From the NCBI RefSeq assembly GCF_947500255.1, contig NZ_CANMRL010000001.1, forward strand, positions 434,001 through 498,000: a stretch of DNA of 64,000 nucleotides, written 5' to 3'. Made by a program: the position numbers and the translations under genes. This stretch comes from an uncultured Psychroserpens sp. Lineage in GTDB: Bacteria > Bacteroidota > Bacteroidia > Flavobacteriales > Flavobacteriaceae. Positions 8,553 through 19,183 of the stretch are shown piece by piece. The first letter of the stretch is position 1, and each line of letters begins with the position of its first letter. A model generated the notes under the pieces. It saw only the letters and a list, made by a program, of their open reading frames with translations, ran no database searches and was not told the DNA's origin.

Positions 8553-10670
8553 CTATTTTTTTATAATACTTATGGCTACACCTCCACCTTGGGCTAATCT
8601 TAATTTTAATTGAGATGATTTATGTATTACTAGCGTTTCAATATCTATAGCTAATGGATTTTTGTCCCAATGTGCATCTTTTCCATCTTTATAAATCGTA
8701 GCTATATACTCTTGATCATCATCTAAAAAATCAAAATCTACATCCAATTCTCGAGCATTTTCATCAGTAATACTGCCTAAAAACCAGTTGCCCGTTTCAC
8801 GTTCTTTCCTTGCAATGGTCACGTAATCTCCTACTTCACCATTCAACACTTTTGTGTCTTCCCAATCAACACCTACATCTTTAATAAATTGCAATGGTTT
8901 AGGGTTTGCTTCATAATGCTCTACCAAATCGGCAGCCATTTGAATTGGGCTATAAATTACAACGTATAATGCCAATTGCTGTGCTAAGGTTGTATTGACC
9001 TGATTTTCTGTTTTGTATTCGTTAAACTTAATATTAAAAATTCCCGGTGTGAAATCTATTGGACCAGCTAGCATTCTAGTGAAAGCTACAATTGGCAAAT
9101 GCTCTGGAGGGTTTCCTCCATCTTGAGCCCATGCATTAAATTCTTGCCCACGAAGACCTTCTCTCGAAATGGTATTAGGATATGTTCGTCTCAATCCTGT
9201 TGCCTTGATTGGTTCGTGAGCATTGATAGCCACTTTATACTTTGCAGCTTTTTCAACTGTATTGTTATAATGGTTTACCATATACTGTCCATGATGATAT
9301 TCTCCTTTCGGAAGGATTTTTCCAACATATCCAGTTTTAACAGAATGTATACCATAGTTCTGCATCAAAGCAAAAGCAGCATCTTGTTGTTTTGTATACG
9401 TTTCGGTAGCAGCAGAAGATTCATGGTGCATTATGATATCAACACCTTTCTCTTTTCCGTAGCGAACTACTTCATCGATATCATAATCGGGATATGTTGT
9501 TACAAAATCAAAAACACCTTCCCGATCTTCAAAACCGATCCAACGTTCCCAACCTGTATTCCAACCTTCAACTAAAACACCTTTGATATTATTTTTTGCT
9601 GAAAAATCTATAAATCGCTTTACATTTTCGGTAGTAGCGCCATGTCTCCCATGTGCCTTTCCTGTATCGGTCCATTTTCCATCAACCATCTCCATACCAT
9701 AGTCCCATGACGATTTCCCTAAATGCATTTCCCACCAAACACCTGTATATTTCATTGGCTTAAACCAAGATACATCTCCTAATTTATTAGGTTCATTCAG
9801 ATTTACAATAAGGTTAGATGCTATTAAATCTGGCGCATTATCTGTAATTTGTATAGTTCTCCAAGGTGTATGGAATGGTAAACTACGTTTTACTTTATAG
9901 CTTGTATTTTCTGAACCTACAAGGTGACTTTCAAGGCTTAAATTGGTCGTATCTACTTTTAAGGTCATACCCGAATAGTCTACCAGAGTTGCTTCATGAA
10001 AGCTGAGATGAATACCATCTTCACCAACCATAGTCACAGGCGTATTAACAGCATTTTCTGGTATATACGTTTGAGCCAAATTAACATGTCCTACATATTT
10101 TAAAGCATTAATTTCTGAAAGTTTAGTCGTACTATACAAATGTTCGTAAATATCCCAATCTCCAGGAGTCCAGAAGGTATTGTAGTCCTGTGTTAAGTTA
10201 AATTGTGTACGTTCTTCGGTGATTTCAACATCTTTGAGTCTTGCTTGTTCAGGAAACTCATAACGAAAGCCAATACCGTCGTCATAGACTCTAAATATAA
10301 TATTAAGAAAACGTTCTGGCGATACTTTTTCTTGAAGCATCACTTTTAATTCTCTATAATTATTAACAACATCCTTTTGTTCTCCCCAAGGCATTGACCA
10401 AGTCTCAACATTAGTCTTTGTTTCAGAGTTTTTAACACTAAAGTTCTTATGAAATGCAGGCGCATCTTTAAACTCGAAACCTAGAAAAGAGGTGTCGATC
10501 ACAACCTTGTTTTCTCGAGTAACGACATAAAAAGGAGCTCCTTCTTTGGTGACATTAAATGTTAACTTCAATACTCCATTTGATGATACCGCCTCAAATA
10601 CGTGCTTGTCATCAGAAGAATTACAAGACACTAAAAATAGCGCTAATAGTAATATAATTAAACCTCTCAT
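8553..10670 (-). CDS. susB: GH97 alpha-glucosidase, SusB-like lipoprotein
   Basis: Glycoside hydrolase family 97 enzymes release glucose from the non-reducing end of alpha-glucans. The 705-residue protein carries a lipoprotein signal (LFLVSC, Cys at 16). The inverting-type residues of SusB are conserved: Glu417 (IMHHESS) and Glu486 (NAHEPIK) as base residues and Glu510 (RGQEFNAW) as acid, plus the GH97 landmarks GVWWEMHLG and VKTGYVG. The SSDD stretch just after the lipidated Cys resembles a flavobacterial surface-export signal, so it may face outward rather than the periplasm. It is the last gene of the nine-gene alpha-glucan operon, 8 bp after the GH13 gene. Confidence 0.94.
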   Translation of the reverse strand: MRGLIILLLALFLVSCNSSDDKHVFEAVSSNGVLKLTFNVTKEGAPFYVVTRENKVVIDTSFLGFEFKDAPAFHKNFSVKNSETKTNVETWSMPWGEQKDVVNNYRELKVMLQEKVSPERFLNIIFRVYDDGIGFRYEFPEQARLKDVEITEERTQFNLTQDYNTFWTPGDWDIYEHLYSTTKLSEINALKYVGHVNLAQTYIPENAVNTPVTMVGEDGIHLSFHEATLVDYSGMTLKVDTTNLSLESHLVGSENTSYKVKRSLPFHTPWRTIQITDNAPDLIASNLIVNLNEPNKLGDVSWFKPMKYTGVWWEMHLGKSSWDYGMEMVDGKWTDTGKAHGRHGATTENVKRFIDFSAKNNIKGVLVEGWNTGWERWIGFEDREGVFDFVTTYPDYDIDEVVRYGKEKGVDIIMHHESSAATETYTKQQDAAFALMQNYGIHSVKTGYVGKILPKGEYHHGQYMVNHYNNTVEKAAKYKVAINAHEPIKATGLRRTYPNTISREGLRGQEFNAWAQDGGNPPEHLPIVAFTRMLAGPIDFTPGIFNIKFNEYKTENQVNTTLAQQLALYVVIYSPIQMAADLVEHYEANPKPLQFIKDVGVDWEDTKVLNGEVGDYVTIARKERETGNWFLGSITDENARELDVDFDFLDDDQEYIATIYKDGKDAHWDKNPLAIDIETLVIHKSSQLKLRLAQGGGVAISIIKK

Positions 10671-10678
10671 AATTCTAA

Positions 10679-12337
10679 TTATTTTTGTTCTAAAAGTACA
10701 GTATAGAACTCAGAACTGAATTCTGCTTTTCCATTTGACACTACTATATCTTCATTTGAATATGCATCATGAATAGTTTCTCCATCTTTAAAAAACTTAG
10801 ATACATCTATCGATTTTTCGCCTTTAGCTAAATTTAAACCTATGACGACCAGATCTTTATAATCTTCATTGGTATAACTTCTATAAAAAGTATATGGTTC
10901 TTGAGTAATCATTTGATGAGTTCCTGCACCAATAGAAGGATGATTAGCTCTAAACTGACCAAGTTTCTGCCAATGCTCCAACACTTTATTGGTCTTTACA
11001 TCACTTTCAATAGCGTCCCAGTTCATCATAGAACGTAAAGTAGCATCTCCCACTGTGCCTTCAACAACTAAACTTCTAGCAGATTCATCTCCATAATACA
11101 CTTGGGATGTTCCTGGAGTTAGTAATAACATTGTTGCGGTTTGATAAGGCTTTTCTCTCGTTGGGTCAAATGGTTGTCCGTCGTCATGTGAACTTAAATA
11201 ATTTAAGACACCATAACCCTTCAATTTTGTATTTAATTCATTTGAATAACGTTTAAAAACATCTTCTTCAGACTGTTGAGCAACATTCCATTTGAGTTCA
11301 AAATTAATAAGACTTGTAAAGGCTTCATCAAAATAGTTCACTTTTTTATCGCCAAAATCAAACGCCTTTCCAGATGAGATTCCGTAGTTATACACTTCAC
11401 CAACTAAATAAAAATCGTTGTCATCTAAAACCTTATCCTGATTGTTCTTCTTAAATTCTGAAAATGCATAATCGCATTCTTTTTTAAATTCTTGCCATAC
11501 AAATTCTTCGGTGTGTTTCACAGTATCAACTCTATAACCATCAATACCAAATTCGGTAATATAGTCAGTTAACCATTTCATAATATAAAAACGTGGTGCT
11601 CTAGGGTAACCTGTTCTTTCAAAAAATGCGTCTAATTCGGCAACCTCATCTTCATAACGTCCTTCCGTTTTCCATTTCTCAACTAATTGAGGTGGTAAAT
11701 CAACGGCTTCATCACTTTCGGTCTTAATATCTGGCAAGTTCTTTACTAACGTACAAGTAATCGTATTTTCATAGTTACTGTATTTACATTGTGGTTCGGT
11801 TCGTACCCAATCACTCGGCCAAACTGGATCCTTTTCAGTAACAGGTCCTGTATGATTAATTACAGCATCTAAAAGAATTCGAATCCCTTTGGCATGTGCA
11901 ACCTCAACAAGTTGTTTTAAATCTTTTTTTGTTCCATAATTGGGATCAATAGCTGTCCAATCTTTTGTCCAATAGCCATGAAATCCATAAGTAACGCCAG
12001 TACCTTCATCTGTTCCTCCATGAATTTGCTCAACTATTGGTGTCATCCAAATCGCATTAATTCCAAGATCTGTAAAGTAGCCTTCTTCGATTTTTTGAGT
12101 AATCCCTTTAATATCTCCACCTTTAAAACCGCGTAATTTCCCCGTTTCTTTGGTTCTATCAAAATTTACGTCGTTAGATGTATCACCATTATTGAAGCGA
12201 TCTGTTAATAGAAAATAAAGATTAGCACCTTCCCAAACGAAAGGGGTTTCTTGTTGTTCTACAATGGTTTGCTTTTTTGCTTCTTGGCAAGATACCAGCA
12301 TTAAAAGGCTGTATGTTATTATAAAAATATGTTTCAT
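10679..12337 (-). CDS. GH13 alpha-amylase family lipoprotein
   Basis: A 552-residue alpha-amylase family enzyme with lipoprotein signal peptide (LLMLVSC). The (beta/alpha)8 catalytic domain shows Asp271 (GYRVDTVKH, nucleophile), Glu314 (LVGEVYN, acid/base) and Asp385 (SSHDDG, transition-state stabiliser). The N-terminal FLLTDRFNNGD and GFKGGDIKGI blocks resemble cyclomaltodextrinase/periplasmic amylase groups. The residues after Cys (QEAKKQ) lack an acidic export signal, so a periplasmic location is likely. It probably trims imported maltodextrins. Operon gaps are 3 bp upstream and 8 bp downstream. Confidence 0.93.
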   Translation of the reverse strand: MKHIFIITYSLLMLVSCQEAKKQTIVEQQETPFVWEGANLYFLLTDRFNNGDTSNDVNFDRTKETGKLRGFKGGDIKGITQKIEEGYFTDLGINAIWMTPIVEQIHGGTDEGTGVTYGFHGYWTKDWTAIDPNYGTKKDLKQLVEVAHAKGIRILLDAVINHTGPVTEKDPVWPSDWVRTEPQCKYSNYENTITCTLVKNLPDIKTESDEAVDLPPQLVEKWKTEGRYEDEVAELDAFFERTGYPRAPRFYIMKWLTDYITEFGIDGYRVDTVKHTEEFVWQEFKKECDYAFSEFKKNNQDKVLDDNDFYLVGEVYNYGISSGKAFDFGDKKVNYFDEAFTSLINFELKWNVAQQSEEDVFKRYSNELNTKLKGYGVLNYLSSHDDGQPFDPTREKPYQTATMLLLTPGTSQVYYGDESARSLVVEGTVGDATLRSMMNWDAIESDVKTNKVLEHWQKLGQFRANHPSIGAGTHQMITQEPYTFYRSYTNEDYKDLVVIGLNLAKGEKSIDVSKFFKDGETIHDAYSNEDIVVSNGKAEFSSEFYTVLLEQK

Positions 12338-12340
12338 AAA

Positions 12341-13774
12341 CTAGTCTGTTAATATTTTATATTCCCAAGGCTGAAATGTTAATTCGTCACCCGTTTTAAG
12401 TTCTACTTCACTATTGGTCATGTAATCTTTAAAAGAACCGCTTGTTGTATTTTTCATGGTTTGTACTTCATTAGAAAAATTACCTATGAATCTAACTTTT
12501 TGCTTCCCTTTTTTTCTTACCATATCCAATATATGTTTATTATCACTTTTCAGGTTCACGAATGCAGCGGCATCTTTCCCACCATGCAATGCGGTATTGG
12601 TTGTTTTTAAAACTGCTAATTTTTCTAATAAGCCCCAAGTCTTTCCTTTGGTTTTAGGGATAGAGTCTTTCTCAAAAAACTTCAGTCTATGGGCTAAGTC
12701 ATACTCTTGTCCTGTGTAAATTAATGGCATTCCTTTTTGCATATAACTAAAAACTGTCATAAGTTCTGAAGCATCTCCCATACGCTCCTTAATGGTTCCA
12801 TTCCATGAGTTTTCGTCATGGTTAGTAACGAAATTCATTAAGATATCATCGGTTTGATAATCTTTAAATATCTTAGTAGAGTAGGCATCAAAATCACTTA
12901 AATTTTTCTCGCCTTTTGCTAGTGCATTCATTAGGTGATGGCCATCCCAAGCATAAGCCATATCAAACAAGTCGCCTTTTAGCAATTCTGGTTCCCAAGC
13001 TTCGGCTAGCATAAAAATATCTTTTTGTTTACGAAGTTGAGGAATAGTCTCTTTCCAAAAATCAAAAGGTACAGAACCAGCAACATCACATCTAAATCCG
13101 TCAACACCTTCTTCAGTTATCCAATAACTCATATCTTCAACCATTTCTTTTCGCATCGATTTGTTGTCGTAGTTTAAATCGGCAACATCTGTCCAATCTG
13201 TTCCTTCAGGATGTACGACTTCACTTTTATCGTTTTGCGTATAATATTCTGGATTCGTTTTTAACCAAGTATGATCCCAACCTGTATGGTTTGGCACCCA
13301 ATCTAAAATGACATACATCCCATTATCATGAGCTGTGCTCACTAATTCTCTAAAATCTTCTATAGTTCCAAACTCAGGATTAATCTTAGTGAAATCTGAA
13401 ACTGCATAATAACTTCCTAGATATTTTGCCTGTTCATTTTCTGGGAAGTCTGAAGCAAACTTGCTATCTGCTCCGCCTGTCGCTTTTCGTTTTGTTTCTG
13501 AAATTGGAAAAACAGGCATCAGCCAAATAATTTTTACACCTAGTTTTTTTAAATCAGGAATATCTTTGGTGAATTCATCAAACGATCCTTCTGGAGAATA
13601 CTGACGAATATTAGCCTCATAAATAATAGCACTTTCTAATACATCATCAGAAATTGGTGCTAAAATTTCTTTTGGTTCGGTTTCATTTACAACAACAGTA
13701 CTATTGTCTTTTTTATCTGTCTTACAAGACCAGAGCAATAGTGTAATTAGCATTATGGTTAGTATGTTTTTCAT
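12341..13774 (-). CDS. GH13 alpha-amylase family lipoprotein
   Basis: A 477-residue alpha-amylase family enzyme with lipoprotein signal (LLLWSC). Catalytic residues: Asp230 (GFRCDVAGS), Glu258 (MLAEAWE) and Asp320 (TNHDENS). The short domain B, small C-terminal beta domain and IYEANIRQYSPEG opening are like the Bacteroidota GH13 group often found in maltose loci. It is paralogous to, but clearly different from, the neighbouring 552-residue enzyme, suggesting distinct chain-length or linkage preferences. Gap 4 bp from the GH31 gene, 3 bp to the next GH13. Confidence 0.92.
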   Translation of the reverse strand: MKNILTIMLITLLLWSCKTDKKDNSTVVVNETEPKEILAPISDDVLESAIIYEANIRQYSPEGSFDEFTKDIPDLKKLGVKIIWLMPVFPISETKRKATGGADSKFASDFPENEQAKYLGSYYAVSDFTKINPEFGTIEDFRELVSTAHDNGMYVILDWVPNHTGWDHTWLKTNPEYYTQNDKSEVVHPEGTDWTDVADLNYDNKSMRKEMVEDMSYWITEEGVDGFRCDVAGSVPFDFWKETIPQLRKQKDIFMLAEAWEPELLKGDLFDMAYAWDGHHLMNALAKGEKNLSDFDAYSTKIFKDYQTDDILMNFVTNHDENSWNGTIKERMGDASELMTVFSYMQKGMPLIYTGQEYDLAHRLKFFEKDSIPKTKGKTWGLLEKLAVLKTTNTALHGGKDAAAFVNLKSDNKHILDMVRKKGKQKVRFIGNFSNEVQTMKNTTSGSFKDYMTNSEVELKTGDELTFQPWEYKILTD

Positions 13775-13778
13775 TGGA

Positions 13779-16223
13779 TTATCTTTTGAGTTTTATTTTG
13801 ATATTGATGTCTTCCTGTGTTGTATCCCATTCTATGGGAATTGTTATTACCTTATTTTCTGAGTCCCATTCTAGGTTCTTTTCGCCTTCAATTTTGATAT
13901 ATCTTGGCTTTTGTTTTAGATCAACTTTAAATTTATTACCATTAATTTTTACATATCTAGGTTGGTTTTGAATATTCCTAATCATCAAGTCAATCGCTTT
14001 ACTATCCATATTTAAATTCGTTCCAGAATCTAGGTTAAATTGAAATTCAAGATTGCGACCTTTATACTTTGCATTAAACTCTAATATCTGAAACTCTCCT
14101 TTAATAAATGTATTAATCGTTTGACCATCATCGTTATAGAGTTTTCGCATACTTTGAGTTATAGATTCATGATAATAATAATTTAAATACAAAATGGGAT
14201 TATTATTACTTCGAGTATTAGACATAGGTTCATACATTGGAATAAAAGCACCAGCTCTCACAAATGTGGGTATCGAATTTTCTTTAGTTGCAATGGTTTT
14301 TGTTTGTCCGCCTTCAAATTTTTCATCAGTATAAAAATCAAACCATGTGGTATGCTTCGGAAAATAGACCTCTTTTTCTTTTTGTCCAGCCTTTAAAATT
14401 GGAGCCACTAACATATCATTTCCCCATAAGTAAGCGTCTGAGTATGTAAACAAATCCAAATTATTTGGTTCTTCGAAGAATAATGGTCGCATTAGAGGTG
14501 CTCCTGTTTGATGATTTTCATACATCAAGTTGTAGTTATATGGGAGCATTTTATAACGTAGCTCAATAGCTTCTTTAGCTAAAACTTTGACTTTTTCACT
14601 CCTAAACACAGGCTCACTAGCCACTTCTTCTTGTGCATGGGGACGATAAATTGGTTGAAATACACCATACTGCAACCATCTTACATACAGCTCATCATCA
14701 AGATTGGCACCAGCAAATCCGCCTAGATCACTATGCATATAGGCTAAACCTTGCATTCCCATTTGGAGTGCAATTTCGGGCTGACTTTGTAATCCGCCCC
14801 AAGTTCTATTGACATCTCCCGACCATGGTACCATTCCATAACGTTGCGACCCAGAATAACCAGCGCGCATTAAAATAAAAGGTCGTTTATCTGGATTGGC
14901 TTCTAAGCTAGATTCATATACTAATTTTGCCCAATCATGACCGTAGATATTATGAACCTCATCAGCAGTACCAGTGGCATGTTGCACCCAACCTGGATGC
15001 ACTTCAGGTTCGCCAAGGTCTCCCCAAAATCCGTTGACACCTAATCGAGATAGGTCTTTGTAAATGTTTTTGAACCAAGCATTTCCCTTACTACTATAAA
15101 TATCTATGATACCTGTGTTTCCAAAATAGAAATTATAGGTTGCTGGATGTCCTATAGAATCTTTAGCTAAAATATCTTTTGTAACCGCCTCGTCCCAACG
15201 ATTAGAAGTCGTGAGGATAAAAGGCTCAGTAATAAGGATAGTTTCTACATTTCTAGCTTTTAAATCGTCCACCATTTGCTTGGGATTTGGAAAAGAGTCT
15301 CTATCAAAAGCTAGGTTTCCCATAGTACCTTTAATTTCTTTTCCAAACCAATATAAATCTAGAATGATAGCATCAACAGGAATATTTTCTTCTTTAAACT
15401 TATCAATGGTTTCAATCACTTCTTTTTGAGAATGGTATCCAAATCGACTTGAGAAATTTCCTAAAGCCCAACGTGGTAACATAGGTTGCTTTCCTGTTAG
15501 ATTTGTATAATTATCAACAATATCATACCAAGACTCACCAACAATAACCTGATAGGTCTTACGTCCAGAAATGGTTTCATATGTGAGTGTATTATCACGT
15601 TTACTATCTAGATCTAAAAAGCCTATTGGCGCATTATCAAAATGAACCATGTATTTGTTAGACGAAATTACTATAGGCAATGTGTAGTTCATCAACTCAG
15701 ATCGTGTTTCATAACCATAGTGCGCACGATTGTACAACTGTAATCTATTACCACGACGATTCATACCCAAAGCTCTTGCTCCACCACCATATAACACTTC
15801 ATCTTTGGTAAGTTGAAATTGAATAGTTTCCAAGCTATCAGTTTTTATATAACCTCCTTTTTCAGAAATAACATGCTTGTTTTTGAAGAAATACGATATT
15901 TGAAAAGGTGATTTCTTGACGGTTACGTAAAGCCCATTAGTTTTTAACAACACATCCTCACCGCGTTCTGATATTTGAACGTTAGACGCTTTTGATTTTA
16001 AAACAACAGCATGAGAGTTTTCATTTAACGATTCACCGGTTGGAACAAAGGTAGTTTCTATAATTTCTGATGATAAAGGCTTGATCATATAGTAACCATC
16101 ATTCACCTCAATTTTCAAATTAGAACCTTTAATTTCTGCACCTTTAAAAATACGATTCGGGTTTTGAGAAAATCCGATCGTAAAACAACAAATGGTACTT
16201 ATTAAAAATAAAACATTCTTCAT
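13779..16223 (-). CDS. GH31 alpha-glucosidase, secreted
   Basis: An 814-residue GH31 retaining alpha-glucosidase/alpha-xylosidase family member with a Sec signal peptide (cleavage after about residue 19, GFSQ). The nucleophile region is FWGDLGEPE (Asp402) and the acid/base is WSGDVNRTW (Asp470). N-terminal galactose-mutarotase-like domain and C-terminal beta domains are present; the length is normal. There is no lipobox, so it is probably soluble in the periplasm. In a maltodextrin locus the expected substrate is alpha-1,4 or alpha-1,6 oligoglucosides. Its ATG directly follows the esterase stop codon with no gap. Confidence 0.94.
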   Translation of the reverse strand: MKNVLFLISTICCFTIGFSQNPNRIFKGAEIKGSNLKIEVNDGYYMIKPLSSEIIETTFVPTGESLNENSHAVVLKSKASNVQISERGEDVLLKTNGLYVTVKKSPFQISYFFKNKHVISEKGGYIKTDSLETIQFQLTKDEVLYGGGARALGMNRRGNRLQLYNRAHYGYETRSELMNYTLPIVISSNKYMVHFDNAPIGFLDLDSKRDNTLTYETISGRKTYQVIVGESWYDIVDNYTNLTGKQPMLPRWALGNFSSRFGYHSQKEVIETIDKFKEENIPVDAIILDLYWFGKEIKGTMGNLAFDRDSFPNPKQMVDDLKARNVETILITEPFILTTSNRWDEAVTKDILAKDSIGHPATYNFYFGNTGIIDIYSSKGNAWFKNIYKDLSRLGVNGFWGDLGEPEVHPGWVQHATGTADEVHNIYGHDWAKLVYESSLEANPDKRPFILMRAGYSGSQRYGMVPWSGDVNRTWGGLQSQPEIALQMGMQGLAYMHSDLGGFAGANLDDELYVRWLQYGVFQPIYRPHAQEEVASEPVFRSEKVKVLAKEAIELRYKMLPYNYNLMYENHQTGAPLMRPLFFEEPNNLDLFTYSDAYLWGNDMLVAPILKAGQKEKEVYFPKHTTWFDFYTDEKFEGGQTKTIATKENSIPTFVRAGAFIPMYEPMSNTRSNNNPILYLNYYYHESITQSMRKLYNDDGQTINTFIKGEFQILEFNAKYKGRNLEFQFNLDSGTNLNMDSKAIDLMIRNIQNQPRYVKINGNKFKVDLKQKPRYIKIEGEKNLEWDSENKVITIPIEWDTTQEDINIKIKLKR

Positions 16224-17180
16224 TTAATTGGCTAATAAAAATAATAATGGTTGATCTAATCGTTTGTTCCATGAACTTTCAGAATGATCTGTTCCTTCAA
16301 AAAATAAGTTTTTAGAATTTGTTTCTGTATATCCTTTTTGCTTTAAAATCTTATCTACACGAGGTGCAAATTTTGGATAAAATTGGTCTAAGGTTTTATT
16401 TCCATAATCGAAATACAGCTTGTGGGTTTTTGAGGATGGTAAATGGTCTTCCATATATTTAAATATAGCCTCAGGATAAGGGTTGTTAGGCATTGGCATT
16501 GCGCCAACCCAATGTGTTGAAATACATCCTGCTGCTCCAAAAGTATCTGGATATTCAGAAATAGCATACATCGACATTAAGCCACCCATACTTGAACCTG
16601 CCACAACCGTATGCTCTTTTTCAGGCAGAGTTGAATAGGTTCTATCAATGACTGGTTTTAATTCTTCAACAAGAAATTTTAGATAATTATCACCATTTAA
16701 CTTCACGTCAAAATTGTTCTTTTTTGCCATGGCAATTAAAGAATCTCGTGTTGTTTCGTTGATATACTCAAATGACTTTTCAGGAAATAAATCCAGCCAT
16801 CTTATTTGTGGAATATTATGAATACCTACAACGATAAAATCTTTGGTTTTTTTGTTATTCATTAGTTTTGAAGCCCAATCATCAACTTTCCATTCTTGCT
16901 TGTTCCAAGTGGTTGTAGAATCAAATAAATTTTGTCCATCATGCATATACAATACAGCATATGACTTCTTTTTGGTATAATTTTTTGGCAACCAAACATC
17001 AACAGGTCTTGGTTTAATATACTGTGATGGAAAAGCTTCAACACGATGCAAAGTCCCTTCATAAAGCACGGCTTCTTTTAGTTGCTTAAATACAATATCA
17101 TCTGCATTAGAGCTGTTTTTACTTTGAGATTGACCATCAAAAGACCATAATATCAAAACCATTAGAATATATCGTTTCAT
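16224..17180 (-). CDS. Putative esterase (alpha/beta hydrolase, esterase D/CE1-like)
   Basis: A 318-residue secreted esterase-family protein. It has a signal peptide, the oxyanion-side block YMHDGQNLFD, the nucleophile elbow AGSSMGG (Ser197), and the terminal GTDHSESSW histidine. This fold includes feruloyl and acetyl-xylan esterases and trehalose mycolyltransferase-like proteins. Its place inside an alpha-glucan operon, one base after susA-like GH13 and flush with GH31, suggests it removes acyl groups from substrate or product sugars, but no substrate can be assigned. Confidence 0.88.
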   Translation of the reverse strand: MKRYILMVLILWSFDGQSQSKNSSNADDIVFKQLKEAVLYEGTLHRVEAFPSQYIKPRPVDVWLPKNYTKKKSYAVLYMHDGQNLFDSTTTWNKQEWKVDDWASKLMNNKKTKDFIVVGIHNIPQIRWLDLFPEKSFEYINETTRDSLIAMAKKNNFDVKLNGDNYLKFLVEELKPVIDRTYSTLPEKEHTVVAGSSMGGLMSMYAISEYPDTFGAAGCISTHWVGAMPMPNNPYPEAIFKYMEDHLPSSKTHKLYFDYGNKTLDQFYPKFAPRVDKILKQKGYTETNSKNLFFEGTDHSESSWNKRLDQPLLFLLAN

Positions 17181-17181
17181 A

Positions 17182-19152
17182 CTATTCTGTTTTAGTTGTT
17201 AGCAATAATGGACCTTTAACAGATAAGTCTATGGCATCATTCCAATCAAAGGTTTCACCTGTAATAATGTTTGTTAATGTTTTTCCGTCAAGACCAATTT
17301 CAGTATAACGTTTTAGATCAATAGTAATTGGCTCATCATTTTTATTAATAATCAAAACTACCGTTTCATCGCCAAGAGTTCTAAATAAGAAATACGTGCC
17401 CATAAATGGTGAGAAATGAACAGTTTTGCCATCATGAATAGCTTTACTTTTCTTTCTATAATTAAGAAGTTTTGTCATAAATGATTGCATTCCTTTTTGC
17501 TCTATTGACAAACCTTCTCCTGTAAAAGCACTTACGGTATCACCTTGCCAACCTCCAGGATAATCTGTACGAATTAAACCATGGTCTCCAGGAATTTCAA
17601 AATCATCCATTAAGATTTCGGTCCCATAATACATTTGCAAAATTCTAGGCATCATGGCATAGGTTGCAACTGCCATTTTTGTATTAGCAACATCTCCTTT
17701 TAACTGAGTGAAAATGCGACTCATATCATGGTTGCCAGGAAATATCATAATACTCTTAGGATTAGCATAATGAAAATCATTAGCTAATCCTTCATAAATT
17801 TTCACAAGACCTTTATCCCAAGACTCTTCTTCATTAAGTGCTTCTACAACTTTAGCTTGCATTGCAAAATCCATTGTAGATTTTAAATTAGAGTCGTAGC
17901 CATCTCTATTATTCGCACCTTCTTGCCAATACCCAATGAGTAATGGATTGTAACTCCATTCTTCTCCAACAATATTGAAATTAGGATACTCTGTCATAAT
18001 AGCTCCAGCCCAATCACTCATAAAATCTTTATCAGGATACGGATAAGTATCTTGTCGAATACCATCTAATTGAGCAGTTTCGATCCACCAGATACTGTTT
18101 TGGATAATATATGTTGCTAAGAATGGGTTACGTTGATTTAAATCTGGCATAGTCGCCACAAACCACCCATCAGAGTTTCCATCTTTGTCATGCTGAGAAG
18201 CATAAATGTCTTGATTGGCAGTACGTCTATGATTAGAATGCGTTGTGGTTTTCCAATCCCAATTATTCTTATTCTTTTCGTAGTTATCTTGAAGGTTTAA
18301 CCAATCTTTAAATGGTAGATCTTTCATCCACCAGTGTTCTAATCCGCAATGATTTGCCACCTGATCCATGATAAGTTTCATTCCTCTTTCTTTTGCTTTT
18401 TGAGATAAGGTTTGATAGTCTTCTATAGTTCCGAAACGCGGATCAATTTTATACAAGTCTGTAATGGCATAACCATGATACGATCCTTCTTTCATATCAT
18501 TAATTAGCATAGGTTGCGACCAAATTGCCGTAAATCCAAGATCATGAATATAGTCGAGATGGTTTAAGATACCTTCTATATCACCTCCATGACGTGCATA
18601 ACTGTTGTTTCTATCGATTGTTTGCTCTAGCAGCTGTTCTTGCCCTTCCATGGCAGCTGGCGAGTCATTGTTTGGGTTTGCATTTACAAAACGATCAGGC
18701 GTTATAAGATAAATAGCATCACTACTATCAAATCCTATAAAATCTTCGGCTGGCTTTAATCGATTTTTCAATTGATAAGTGTGGATCAATTCATCACCAC
18801 TTCCATTTTTAAATTTTATATTAAAGGTTCCTGCAGAAGCGGTTTCAGAAATCAATAGATCAATAAATAAGTAATTATTACTATTATCACCTTTACTTAC
18901 TTTTTCTATAGATACTCCTTTATAGGAAATACTTGGTGTATACTCTGCAATATTATTATGCTTGACCAATAACTGTAATTTGTCATTTTCAAAACCAATC
19001 CACCAGTTAGGTGGTTCGATACGTTCAATATCATTTTTATCAATAAGTTCTAATGAATTCCCATTAACAACATCATTAGTTGAAGATTGGTCTTTACAGG
19101 ACACACTTAAAGCAATGATACATGAGAAAAATAAATACATCTGTTTTTTCAT
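17182..19152 (-). CDS. susA: SusA-like neopullulanase/cyclomaltodextrinase, GH13 lipoprotein
   Basis: A 656-residue lipoprotein (IIALSVSC) with an N-terminal cyclomaltodextrinase-type beta domain (residues about 38-130, beginning PPNWWIGFENDKLQLL), a GH13 barrel and a C-terminal beta domain. Catalytic residues: Asp368 (GIRQDTYPY), Glu397 (IVGEEWSYN) and Asp476 (PGNHDMSR). This architecture is that of SusA from the Bacteroides starch system, a periplasmic enzyme cutting maltooligosaccharides and cyclodextrins. It is the fourth gene of the operon, 31 bp after the phosphorylase. Confidence 0.93.
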   Translation of the reverse strand: MKKQMYLFFSCIIALSVSCKDQSSTNDVVNGNSLELIDKNDIERIEPPNWWIGFENDKLQLLVKHNNIAEYTPSISYKGVSIEKVSKGDNSNNYLFIDLLISETASAGTFNIKFKNGSGDELIHTYQLKNRLKPAEDFIGFDSSDAIYLITPDRFVNANPNNDSPAAMEGQEQLLEQTIDRNNSYARHGGDIEGILNHLDYIHDLGFTAIWSQPMLINDMKEGSYHGYAITDLYKIDPRFGTIEDYQTLSQKAKERGMKLIMDQVANHCGLEHWWMKDLPFKDWLNLQDNYEKNKNNWDWKTTTHSNHRRTANQDIYASQHDKDGNSDGWFVATMPDLNQRNPFLATYIIQNSIWWIETAQLDGIRQDTYPYPDKDFMSDWAGAIMTEYPNFNIVGEEWSYNPLLIGYWQEGANNRDGYDSNLKSTMDFAMQAKVVEALNEEESWDKGLVKIYEGLANDFHYANPKSIMIFPGNHDMSRIFTQLKGDVANTKMAVATYAMMPRILQMYYGTEILMDDFEIPGDHGLIRTDYPGGWQGDTVSAFTGEGLSIEQKGMQSFMTKLLNYRKKSKAIHDGKTVHFSPFMGTYFLFRTLGDETVVLIINKNDEPITIDLKRYTEIGLDGKTLTNIITGETFDWNDAIDLSVKGPLLLTTKTE

Positions 19153-19183
19153 AATTATACTAGTTTAAATGTGTCGTTGTATG

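Noticed and set aside
8541-8560. Hairpin at the end of the GH97 gene
   Set aside because: Short stem (TAG/CTA with A/T flanks) with a bulge, overlapping the stop codon; not a convincing terminator.
9099-9575. 158-residue open frame on the plus strand inside the GH97 gene
   Set aside because: Lies wholly antisense to a well-supported GH97 coding region, has odd composition (Cys/Ser/Ile rich) and no domain; a shadow frame.
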